This document shows positions 1 to 6,060 of a stretch of 19,380 nucleotides of DNA, in pieces; position 1 is the stretch's first letter; every line of letters starts with the position of its first letter. Under the pieces are notes generated by a model. The model worked only from the letters and a program-made list of their open reading frames with translations, was not told the DNA's origin and did not search any database. The DNA is from an uncultured Collinsella sp. (lineage in GTDB: Bacteria > Actinomycetota > Coriobacteriia > Coriobacteriales > Coriobacteriaceae). The position numbers and the translations under genes are program-made. Where the stretch lies: contig CAAENY010000121.1 in assembly GCA_900757465.1 (NCBI GenBank), positions 1-19,380 on the forward strand, in the 5' to 3' direction.

Positions 1-658
1 ACTCCGTGGCGCTGGCGATGCGGCCCTCCTCGCCGCCCACGTGGACCATCTTGGCGGCGTCCTCCTCCATGTGGATGCGCAGAATGCGAATGGGCACCGT
101 GTAGGAACCGTCCTCGCGACGCTCAGGCATCTGCAAGTTGGACGCATCATAGCTGGCCAGGTGACCGGCGCGCTGGTTACCCTCGCGCATGGTCGACGTC
201 ATGGACGTGGACAGGCCCTCGGCGTTGGCCGAGGCGCTCGCCAGGCTCTGGGCCTCGGCCTCACCAAACGCGCAGTCGGGGCGCTCGGCGGCACCGCGAC
301 CGGTCACATCAAGATCCAGGTGGCCGTACATGGCAAAGGCGACCGGACCCTGCGTGGTCTGGAAGTTCTTGGCCATGTCGGGATAGAAGTAGTGCTTGCG
401 GTAGAACATCGAGTGGCGCTGGATCTCGCAGTTGGTGGCGAGACCGGCCTTGACGATGCTCTCGATGGCGCGCTTGTTGGGCACCGGCAGCGCACCGGGC
501 AGGCCCAGGCACACCGGGCACACGTTGGCGTTGGGCTCGTCATCGTGGCTGAGCTTGCAGTTACAGAACATCTTGGTATCGAGTGCGGTGAGCTCGGTAT
601 GGATCTCCAGACCGATCACCGCCTCCCAATCCTGCAGGACCTCGGAAAGCTCCTTCAT
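1..658 (-). CDS. gatB: Aspartyl/glutamyl-tRNA(Asn/Gln) amidotransferase subunit B, N-terminal part
   Basis: The first 219 codons are present; the rest lies beyond the left edge. GatB is the kinase and tRNA-binding subunit of cytoplasmic GatCAB, which converts misacylated Glu-tRNA(Gln) or Asp-tRNA(Asn) to the amide form. The protein opens MKELSEVLQDWEAVIGLEIH, containing the family's VIGLE(I/V)H motif. It continues with a Cys-x-Cys...Cys-x-x-Cys zinc knuckle (MFCNC, NVCPVCLG), then the RKHYFYPD block and the RIHMEEDAAK block. The ATG at 658 shares its A with the gatA stop codon (TAATG), implying translational coupling. About 65 residues lie between the GHLDLDVTG strand and RILRIHMEED, where S. 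aureus GatB as I recall it has only a few; this looks like a lineage-specific insertion. Identity is very secure. Confidence 0.96.
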   Translation of the reverse strand, partial: MKELSEVLQDWEAVIGLEIHTELTALDTKMFCNCKLSHDDEPNANVCPVCLGLPGALPVPNKRAIESIVKAGLATNCEIQRHSMFYRKHYFYPDMAKNFQTTQGPVAFAMYGHLDLDVTGRGAAERPDCAFGEAEAQSLASASANAEGLSTSMTSTMREGNQRAGHLASYDASNLQMPERREDGSYTVPIRILRIHMEEDAAKMVHVGGEEGRIASATE

Positions 659-2172
659 TACAGCTCGCCTCCCTTCCCGGCAAAATCGGGCGCGACGGAA
701 AGCGCGGGCGCACCCGTGGCGGCATCGGCAAAGCCGCGCTCCAGGGCGCGGGCAAACGTGAGCAGCTGACGGTCCTTAAAGGCAGGTCCCACCAGCTGGG
801 CAGAAACGGGCAGCTGAGTATCCTCGCCCAGGCCCAGCGGCACCGAGATGCCACCGTTGCCGCAAATGTTGAGCGAGATGGTGTACAGATCGGAGAGGTA
901 CATCTGCGTGGGGTCGCTGATCTCGCCAAACTTAAAGGCCGTGCGCGGCGAGGCGGGCATGAGGATGGTGTCCACCTTGGCATACGCGGCATCGTAGTCC
1001 TGCGTGATGAGCGTGCGGGCCTTTTGCGCGGCGTAATAGTACTTGTCGTACACGCCCGAGCTCAGCAGGTAGGCGCCGAGCATCTGACGGCGCTTGGCCT
1101 CGGCGCCAAAGCCGTGGGCGCGCGAAAGCGAGCTCTGGTCGGACAGGTTGGCGCAGCCCTCCTCCTGATAACCGTAGCGAATGCCGTCGAAGCGGGCCAG
1201 GTTGGAGAACGCCTCGGCCGGGCCAATGACGTAGTAGGCGGCAATAGCGGCATCCAGGTGCGGCAGGTCGACCTCGACCAGCTCGGCGCCCTGGTTCTGC
1301 AGCTCCTGGGCAGCGCGCTGAACAGCAGCCTTGACCTCGGGCGTCAGGCCCTCGGCCTCCATAAACGCGGGGATGATGCCCACGCGCTTGCCCTCGATGC
1401 TGTCGTTGAGATGCTCGGTAAAGTCGACGGCGCAATCCTGGCTGGTGCAGTCGTACGGATCGTGGCCCGCGCCGGTAAGCGCGTTCATGGCCAGCGCGAC
1501 ATCCTCGACCGTGCGGCCAAAGGGGCCCACCTGGTCGAGCGACGAGCCAAATGCAACCACGCCGTAACGGCTCACGGCGCCATATGTGGGCTTAAAGCCC
1601 ACTACGCCGCACAGCGACGCCGGCTGGCGAATGGAGCCGCCGGTGTCCGAGCCCAGCGAGAGCGCGACCTCGCCCGCGGCGACGGCGGCAGCGGAGCCGC
1701 CCGAGGAGCCGCCGGGCACGCGCTCGGTATCCCAGGGGTTGTTGGTGCGGTGAAACGCCGAGCTCTCGGTGGAGCTGCCAAAGGCAAACTCGTCCATGTT
1801 GACCTTGCCCATGGGCAGGCAGCCGGCATCGAGCATGCGCTGGACGCAGGTGGCGGTGTAGACGCTCTGGTAGTCCTCGAGCATACGGGAAGCGCAGGTG
1901 GTGCGCGTGCCCACGAGGTTCATGTTGTCCTTAATGGCCAGCGGCACGCCCGCAAGCGGGGGCAGCGACTTGCCTGCGGCGCGGTCGGCATCCACGCGCG
2001 CAGCGGCCTCGAGCGCAAGCTCGGGCGCCACTTGCAGGAATGCCTGGACCCCGCCCTCGCGCGCCTCGATGGCGGCAAGGGAGGCCTGGGCCACCTCGGT
2101 AGCGGTAAAGTCGCCGGCGGCAACGCCCGCGGCGATCTGGGCAGCGGTAAGGGAATCGAAGCTTAGCGCCAT
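658..2172 (-). CDS. gatA: Aspartyl/glutamyl-tRNA amidotransferase subunit A (amidase)
   Basis: A 504-residue amidase-signature protein of normal GatA length. It hydrolyses glutamine and supplies ammonia to GatB for tRNA-dependent amidation. The Ser-cisSer-Lys triad is visible as Lys81 (in PLAIKDNMN), Ser156 (in PGGSSGGS) and Ser180 (in SDTGGSIRQPAS). The spacing between the three matches characterised GatA enzymes. The ATG at 2172 overlaps the gatC stop by one base (TAATG), and its own stop overlaps the gatB start in the same way, so gatC-gatA-gatB form one tightly coupled operon. Nothing is missing and base use matches the neighbours. A general amidase is unlikely given the gatB and gatC context. 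Confidence 0.98.
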   Translation of the reverse strand: MALSFDSLTAAQIAAGVAAGDFTATEVAQASLAAIEAREGGVQAFLQVAPELALEAAARVDADRAAGKSLPPLAGVPLAIKDNMNLVGTRTTCASRMLEDYQSVYTATCVQRMLDAGCLPMGKVNMDEFAFGSSTESSAFHRTNNPWDTERVPGGSSGGSAAAVAAGEVALSLGSDTGGSIRQPASLCGVVGFKPTYGAVSRYGVVAFGSSLDQVGPFGRTVEDVALAMNALTGAGHDPYDCTSQDCAVDFTEHLNDSIEGKRVGIIPAFMEAEGLTPEVKAAVQRAAQELQNQGAELVEVDLPHLDAAIAAYYVIGPAEAFSNLARFDGIRYGYQEEGCANLSDQSSLSRAHGFGAEAKRRQMLGAYLLSSGVYDKYYYAAQKARTLITQDYDAAYAKVDTILMPASPRTAFKFGEISDPTQMYLSDLYTISLNICGNGGISVPLGLGEDTQLPVSAQLVGPAFKDRQLLTFARALERGFADAATGAPALSVAPDFAGKGGEL

Positions 2173-2483
2173 TACTCGCTCTCCCCCTCTCCCAAAATGG
2201 ACGGCACGCGGAAGTAGCGGTCGCGCGCGCTTCCGGCGTTTTCGAGCGCAACGTCGAGCGGCAGGTCGCGCTCGGGCTCGCGCAGGTCATCGCCCATCAC
2301 GTTGGACAGGCCTCCGATAGGATGGAACGTGGGCTCCACGTCGGGCAAGTCATATTGCAGGACGGGCTCGAGCATCTGGACGGCGTCGTTCATGTAGGAC
2401 GTCATCTGGGTGAGCTCGTCATCGGTCAGTGCGATCTTTGCGTACTCGGCGATGCCGCGCACGTCTTTCTCGCTGAGTGCCAT
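2172..2483 (-). CDS. gatC: Aspartyl/glutamyl-tRNA amidotransferase subunit C
   Basis: A small 103-residue subunit that wraps around GatA and stabilises the GatCAB complex. The N-terminal MALSEKDVRGIAEYAKIALT is the usual GatC helix, followed by the MLEPVLQYDLPDVEPTFHP segment and a C-terminal DRYFRVPSIL tail typical of the family. A longer reading from 2501 is possible. I chose the ATG at 2483 because a strong ribosome-binding site (GGAAGGGAG, about 2489-2497) sits six bases before it and would lie inside the longer version. It is the first gene of gatCAB. A TATACT -10-like box lies at 2519-2524. Confidence 0.95.
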   Translation of the reverse strand: MALSEKDVRGIAEYAKIALTDDELTQMTSYMNDAVQMLEPVLQYDLPDVEPTFHPIGGLSNVMGDDLREPERDLPLDVALENAGSARDRYFRVPSILGEGESE

Positions 2484-2488
2484 AGGCG

Positions 2489-2524
2489 CTCCCTTCCGCA
2501 TAACAGATAAACCGCTCTAGTATA
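2489..2524 (-). promoter_or_regulatory. Candidate gatCAB promoter -10 and ribosome-binding site
   Basis: On the minus strand a TATACT hexamer (2519-2524) precedes the gatC ribosome-binding site GGAAGGGAG (about 2489-2497), giving a leader of roughly 30 bases. I see no convincing -35 at the expected distance, so the -10 call is tentative while the ribosome-binding site is clear. Confidence 0.4.
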
Positions 2525-2635
2525 CAAGGCAACGCCGCTTAGAGCAGGCGCTTTACCCAAATGCAGCGAAAACGTAACGAGGGCGGTGGGCGCGGTCCGG
2601 CGCTTCTACAGCAAAAACCGTCCCGTCCGCTGCAA

Positions 2636-2700
2636 AAACCGTCCCAACATTCGACGTTTTTCGGCAAAATCGCGTTTTTCATCGAATGTTGGGACGGTTT
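2636..2700. repeat. Palindromic intergenic repeat, family A copy 1
   Basis: A perfect 19-bp stem: AAACCGTCCCAACATTCGA (2636-2654) pairs with 2682-2700 around a 27-base loop. The same arms recur at 18326-18390, and a variant with compensatory changes occurs at 14228-14286. The loop shares a long block with the 14228 copy (CGTTTTTCGGCAAAATCGCG). A 13-base fragment of the left arm (CAAAAACCGTCCC) is also repeated just before it, at 2612-2624. It lies in the gatC-sortase spacer, beyond the 3' end of the sortase gene. It has no good U-tract, so a plain terminator role is doubtful. Confidence 0.85.
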
Positions 2701-2727
2701 GGATTCCTCGAATGCCCGGCTGGAGCC

Positions 2728-2764
2728 AACCACCATAAAGGGGACAGGCACCTTTGTGGTGGTT
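2728..2764. repeat. Palindromic intergenic repeat, family B copy 1
   Basis: The 14-base arms AACCACCATAAAGG (2728-2741) and 2751-2764 pair throughout, with one position able to form only a G-U pair. The 9-base loop holds GGACAGG. It lies 12 bases beyond the sortase stop, so it may act as that gene's 3' stem or terminator. Related copies lie at 13198, 14160 and 15745. Confidence 0.8.
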
Positions 2765-2775
2765 TTGGGCGAGCC

Positions 2776-3714
2776 TTATGCCGAGGCCTTGGCCTTGCGG
2801 CGTTTGCGGACCGCGTGGATCACGATATCCAGCAGCAACAGCACAATGGCCACGACCACGATAAGCACGGCGAACTCGCGCTTGCCCCAGTGGCGGCCGG
2901 CCAGCGACTTTTGCTTGTCGACGTCCTTCTTGTTGTACTTGGTGCGCACGCAATGCACCAGCAGGCGATGGTCGTTCACGCCGTAGGGCGTGCAGGTGAC
3001 GAGCGTCACTTTGTCGGCGCCGGGCTCGATGGTCAGCGACTCCATCTCCTCGGGCAGCACGACCTCGGAGTCCACCATCTTGTAGGCGAGCGTCTTGTTC
3101 ATGGTGTGCAGCAGCACCAGGTCGCCGGGCTCCAGCGAGTGGATGTCGTCGAACATGCTCAGGTTGCGCATGCCCGAGTGCGCGGTGAGCACGCAATGCG
3201 TCGAGGTGCCGCCCACCGGCAGGCTCGTGCCCTCCAGGTGGCCGACGCCCGCCATAAGGACTTCTTCGCTCGTGCCGTGGTAGATGGGCATGCTCACGTC
3301 GATGGAGGGGATCTCGACCCAGCTCATCATGGGGTCGCGGTCAAAGATGAGCTGCTGGGCGTAGGGCTCGATCTGATCGGCGGGAAGCTCGGTGGCCTCA
3401 CCCGCCAGCTGTTCGTTAAAGGAGCGCGCCTGGAGCAGGATGCGCTCGCGCTCCTCGGCAGACAGCGCGTCCACGGTGCTGGACACCGTGCTGATCTGGT
3501 TGAACACACCCGAGGCCTCGAGCCGGTCCAAGATCCACGGCCAGGTCATAAGGCCCACGCCAATAAGGATGATGACGATGGTGATGAGCCGGTCGGCCCA
3601 GCGCGGCAGCCGCTTGCGACGACGCTTGGGTTTTGGTTGAGGTTTGGGTTGCGGGCTTGAGCCGCCGTTGGCCGCGGCGTTATTGCTCTTCATATGTTTG
3701 GCGCCCTGCACCAT
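2776..3714 (-). CDS. Class C sortase (pilin polymerase)
   Basis: A 312-residue membrane-bound transpeptidase that would join LPXTG-type pilins into a covalent pilus. A Pro/Lys-rich cytoplasmic tail (about 1-40) precedes a transmembrane helix (about 42-60). The sortase domain begins at WVEIPSIDVSMPIYHGTSEE (about 132-151). The predicted catalytic residues are His179 (LTAHSG), Cys241 (TLVTCTPYG) and Arg250 (NDHRLLV). A second hydrophobic helix (about 281-300) and a basic tail close the protein; two membrane segments plus the TCTPYG context mark class C. A DP at 127-128 lies where the active-site lid is expected. The ATG at 3714 has GAGGAG nine bases upstream. It should serve the pilins at 6061-12739, though the AbiE-like module lies between them. 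Confidence 0.93.
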   Translation of the reverse strand: MVQGAKHMKSNNAAANGGSSPQPKPQPKPKRRRKRLPRWADRLITIVIILIGVGLMTWPWILDRLEASGVFNQISTVSSTVDALSAEERERILLQARSFNEQLAGEATELPADQIEPYAQQLIFDRDPMMSWVEIPSIDVSMPIYHGTSEEVLMAGVGHLEGTSLPVGGTSTHCVLTAHSGMRNLSMFDDIHSLEPGDLVLLHTMNKTLAYKMVDSEVVLPEEMESLTIEPGADKVTLVTCTPYGVNDHRLLVHCVRTKYNKKDVDKQKSLAGRHWGKREFAVLIVVVAIVLLLLDIVIHAVRKRRKAKASA

Positions 3715-3723
3715 CGCCGGTCA

Positions 3724-3758
3724 CTCCTCTACAGCTCAGGTTGTCTAAACAAATAATA
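3724..3758 (-). promoter_or_regulatory. Candidate sortase promoter -10 and ribosome-binding site
   Basis: A TATTAT hexamer within GGGTATTAT (3753-3758) stands ahead of the GAGGAG ribosome-binding site (3724-3729). The same GGGTATTAT string occurs upstream of moaA. No strong -35 is visible. A promoter is expected here because the pilin operon ends at a terminator about 2 kb upstream. Confidence 0.4.
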
Positions 3759-3825
3759 CCCGATTAGCGAGCTCATGCGCCGGACAACGCAACTAGACTG
3801 CACTGTCCGAGCCACGTAACTCCAC

Positions 3826-4599
3826 TCAACCAATCAAGCCATATGTTGTTTTCATCGTCTCGAGCAACTGCGCCATCGTTACGCCCGCAACCCCAATCTG
3901 TTTCAGATTGACGTCGCCCACCTCACAATCTTTAACAAACGCAAGCATATCGTCCTTCAGTTCTCCGCGCAGGTCGACACCTTCCGACTCGCCAAGCAGC
4001 TGAGCAAGCCTCAGCGCATCGCGTTTATGCTTTTTTACCTTCTTCGAATCAACGTTCTCCCCCGCTTCCCTTCTGGCTTTTAGGTCGAGATACGCCTTCG
4101 CTTTGAAAGGGACAATGTATTCCGTACCCAGGACCGAAACGCCGCCTACGGTCCGAATTCCCTGAAGGAACAAGTTGTAGTAAGCATCGTCCAACAAAAT
4201 TGCCGAAAGACTGCTTATGTTTTCATCAACGTGAATTGGTACCACATCAATCCCATCACGACCCTTTAGAAAGTCGGGGCACTTCGCGAAGAGTTCGATC
4301 ATATGGGGGTAACCCGGCCTCTTAGGCTCTGTAAACCGATAAAAACATGAGCCTTTACCTTCGCCCCAGCCGCAGCGGTAGCCGCCATCACGCACCAAAG
4401 TCCATATGGCTTCTGCCGTCTGAGGCAACCGGTCATCGGCGACAATTACCACATCAAAATCGTGAGTCGCCCTGAATGAAAGCCCCGCCTCCGCGAGCAA
4501 AATGTCGCATGCCGTGCCGCCGATAAGGGCATACGATCCTGCAGCTTCTTGCATATGCTGCTGAAATTCTTGGAGACCTTCTACAGCGCTTCTTGCCAT
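3826..4599 (-). CDS. Nucleotidyltransferase-fold protein, putative AbiEii-like toxin
   Basis: A 257-residue protein with the DNA polymerase beta-type nucleotidyltransferase signature. ALIGGTACDILL (about 24-35) supplies the GG-x-A loop, and ATHDFDVVIV (about 44-53) supplies the paired acidic residues Asp47 and Asp49. It ends MKTTYGLIG. This arrangement resembles the AbiEii/MNT-type enzymes that act as toxins by adding nucleotides to tRNA or protein; that activity is an inference from fold and partner, not visible here. Its start overlaps the upstream winged-helix gene by 19 bases, the order expected of an antitoxin-then-toxin AbiE-type operon. Base composition is less GC-rich than the neighbours, suggesting transfer. 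It could instead be a metabolic nucleotidyltransferase. Confidence 0.7.
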   Translation of the reverse strand: MARSAVEGLQEFQQHMQEAAGSYALIGGTACDILLAEAGLSFRATHDFDVVIVADDRLPQTAEAIWTLVRDGGYRCGWGEGKGSCFYRFTEPKRPGYPHMIELFAKCPDFLKGRDGIDVVPIHVDENISSLSAILLDDAYYNLFLQGIRTVGGVSVLGTEYIVPFKAKAYLDLKARREAGENVDSKKVKKHKRDALRLAQLLGESEGVDLRGELKDDMLAFVKDCEVGDVNLKQIGVAGVTMAQLLETMKTTYGLIG

Positions 4600-5588
4600 G
4601 GATATTCCTTTCCAAACATGCGATCGACTTCGAGCTGAATTCGCTCATCGTCGATTGCCGCCAAAGATAGCGCAAGCGAAATGTCGTCGACACGGGAAGA
4701 GCCGACAAACACGGGCGCATAGCGCCACACTTGAATCATCGCCGTTTCGTTATCCGGCAACTCCCCGTCTGCGACTTCGAGGTCGCTCAGTTGACGCCAT
4801 GCACTTCTTGAGACGGCCTTTTGTTCCATGCCCGGTGCAGCGAGCATCGAACGCGCAGCGAGCGCCGTCTCCCCGGCGTCAACAAGACAGTCAATCTGCG
4901 GTGTCTTCCTTGCAAAAAAGACCTTCGAGACAGGCGAGGAGAGCTCTGCCATGTGTTCGCTGAGCAAAAGATCAACGGCAACAGGGAACACGACGACACG
5001 TCGCTCGCGACGCTCGCGCCTCGCGAGTCCCCTGTCAACAAGCTCGGTTATGGCCTCACTCGCGCGGCTTGCCGAGATCCCAAGCGCACGACAAAGGTCA
5101 TAGGGACGATATGGCTCCCGGGCTGCTCCCCAGATTGCGGCAGCTTGCGCGTTGGGTGACATCTTGGTCGCGTGATTGCGAAACCGGGCACCGCCCCTCT
5201 CCGTGCAAGCTGTGCCCATAAATGGAAGAAAAGCCTGTCTACCTGGGCAGACAAAGGGAATCCCTTGTGCGACCAATGCTTTGCGCTGACGTGCATCGGC
5301 GTCAGGAAACGAAACGACAACAGGAGTCTCCGCACGCAAGGCTAGCTGACTATAAACTCTCTTGGCCTCGGAAAGCCCGACGCCAGTAGGCAAACTTGCA
5401 AGCAAAAACGAAAAACTGTTTGCGTCAACAGCACGGACCTCAATCGCCCGCAGATGCAGCGGCAAGCGTACAGATCCAGGCCAAGTTTTGGTCTTGGCAG
5501 AGAGGCCTAGTGCTTCTTGTAAGTAGATTAGCGCTTCGTTCATTTCCATCGTTTTCGTTTGATTCCAGTTTATATTGGAATTATACAT
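4581..5588 (-). CDS. Winged-helix DNA-binding protein, putative AbiEi-like antitoxin/regulator
   Basis: Up to 335 residues. A region around 144-202 forms a winged helix: RPYDLCRALGISASRASEAI is the helix-turn-helix and RRERRERRVVVFP the wing. The N-terminal domain contains a block near 108-125 (QGIPFVCPGRQAFLPFMG) that I associate with proteins encoded beside nucleotidyltransferases. The gene overlaps the next one by 19 bases, so the two are probably co-translated. The start is uncertain. The longest reading begins at 5588, but a TATAAT box (5580-5585) and a dyad (5562-5581) lie across that region, which would favour the ATG at 5549 (MEMNEALIYLQ); neither has a good ribosome-binding site. Role as antitoxin or autoregulator is inferred. 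Confidence 0.68.
   Translation of the reverse strand: MYNSNINWNQTKTMEMNEALIYLQEALGLSAKTKTWPGSVRLPLHLRAIEVRAVDANSFSFLLASLPTGVGLSEAKRVYSQLALRAETPVVVSFPDADARQRKALVAQGIPFVCPGRQAFLPFMGTACTERGGARFRNHATKMSPNAQAAAIWGAAREPYRPYDLCRALGISASRASEAITELVDRGLARRERRERRVVVFPVAVDLLLSEHMAELSSPVSKVFFARKTPQIDCLVDAGETALAARSMLAAPGMEQKAVSRSAWRQLSDLEVADGELPDNETAMIQVWRYAPVFVGSSRVDDISLALSLAAIDDERIQLEVDRMFGKEYPWQEAL
5562..5585 (-). promoter_or_regulatory. Candidate promoter/operator of the AbiE-like module
   Basis: A consensus TATAAT (minus strand, 5580-5585) abuts an inverted repeat ATTCCA-N8-TGGAAT (5562-5581). AbiEi-type antitoxins are known to bind inverted repeats in their own promoter, so this is a plausible autoregulatory site. 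The -35 is poor. Confidence 0.4.
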
Positions 5589-5648
5589 AATTTTCGGAAT
5601 TGACGAGATTCCTTTCGTGCCTAAGCCCGCATTTGAGTTTTCAAAATG

Positions 5649-5726
5649 TCCCGAATCGGCTGGGCGATTCGGGATACAATGTCGATAGGAAACGACGCAT
5701 CCCGCGTAAGTGATCGAAAGCGCGGG
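5649..5726. other. Hairpin-dense intergenic segment, candidate structured RNA
   Basis: The 5589-6060 gap carries no supported gene. Within it, TCCCGAATCG (5649-5658) pairs perfectly with 5665-5674 over a 6-base loop, and CCCGCG (5701-5706) pairs with 5721-5726. Alternative pairings compete with these: GGGAT (5671-5675) with ATCCC (5699-5703), enclosing GTCG (5681-5684) with CGAC (5693-5696). A terminator-like stem follows at 5751-5778. The mutually exclusive stems resemble a small regulatory RNA or leader on the plus strand, but no plus-strand gene follows and I find no clear promoter. Confidence 0.35.
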
Positions 5727-5750
5727 CGGCCTAGTTTTCAGTTTTTGTTA

Positions 5751-5802
5751 AATGCCCGGGATCCGACCCCCGGGCATTCTTATTTGCGCTTGCGGCGCAA
5801 AT
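5751..5802. terminator. Stem-loop pair, possible bidirectional terminator
   Basis: AATGCCCGGG (5751-5760) pairs perfectly with 5769-5778 over an 8-base loop and is followed on the plus strand by CTTATTT, a weak U-tract. A second stem, ATTTGCGC (5782-5789) with 5795-5802, follows directly. On the minus strand the 5751-5778 stem is followed by TAACAAAAACTG, which is not a U-tract, so activity in that direction is less likely. Confidence 0.45.
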
Positions 5803-5920
5803 GCCGTCCACCGTCCGCACCGCGCGTGCGCCTACGGACCTTAATCCGAACCTCATACGAGTCAAGAAACGCGATGACGAACGTACCCGCATCGGACGGT
5901 GGAGGCTGGCTGCGTTATCC

Positions 5921-5960
5921 CAAAAAGAACGGGGCAGACTCCAGCGCGGAGTCTGCCCCG
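5921..5960 (-). terminator. Rho-independent terminator of the pilus operon
   Basis: A perfect 13-bp GC-rich stem, CGGGGCAGACTCC (5930-5942) with 5948-5960, has a 5-base loop. On the minus strand it is followed by TTCTTTTTG (5921-5929). It lies about 100 bases beyond the last pilin stop codon and should end that transcript before the AbiE-like genes. Confidence 0.85.
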
Positions 5961-6060
5961 AAAAGAGAATGGCAAAGCAAGAACGTGGATGGACGAGAAA
6001 AGTGTCCGCAAGTCTCATGGCCATCGCATCCCACCTGCCAAAGGGATGGGTGAGCGAGCG

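Noticed and set aside
1024..2166. A 380-codon plus-strand frame opposite gatA
   Set aside because: Shadow of gatA, whose catalytic triad is intact on the other strand.
2612..2645. Two spaced copies of CAAAAACCGTCCC as a CRISPR-like array
   Set aside because: There are only two short copies eight bases apart, and the second is part of the family A stem; no spacers or cas genes.
2686..3660. A 324-codon plus-strand frame opposite the sortase
   Set aside because: It begins inside a family A hairpin and mirrors the sortase coding sequence.
5783..5914. A 44-codon minus-strand open stretch ending in a very basic tail (RRKRK)
   Set aside because: There is no start codon or ribosome-binding site, and its end overlaps the stem at 5782-5802. 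It may be a gene remnant, but nothing supports a protein.
5646..6053. A 135-codon plus-strand frame across the hairpin-rich gap
   Set aside because: It passes through several perfect stems and the pilus terminator, has no ribosome-binding site, and shows no domain.
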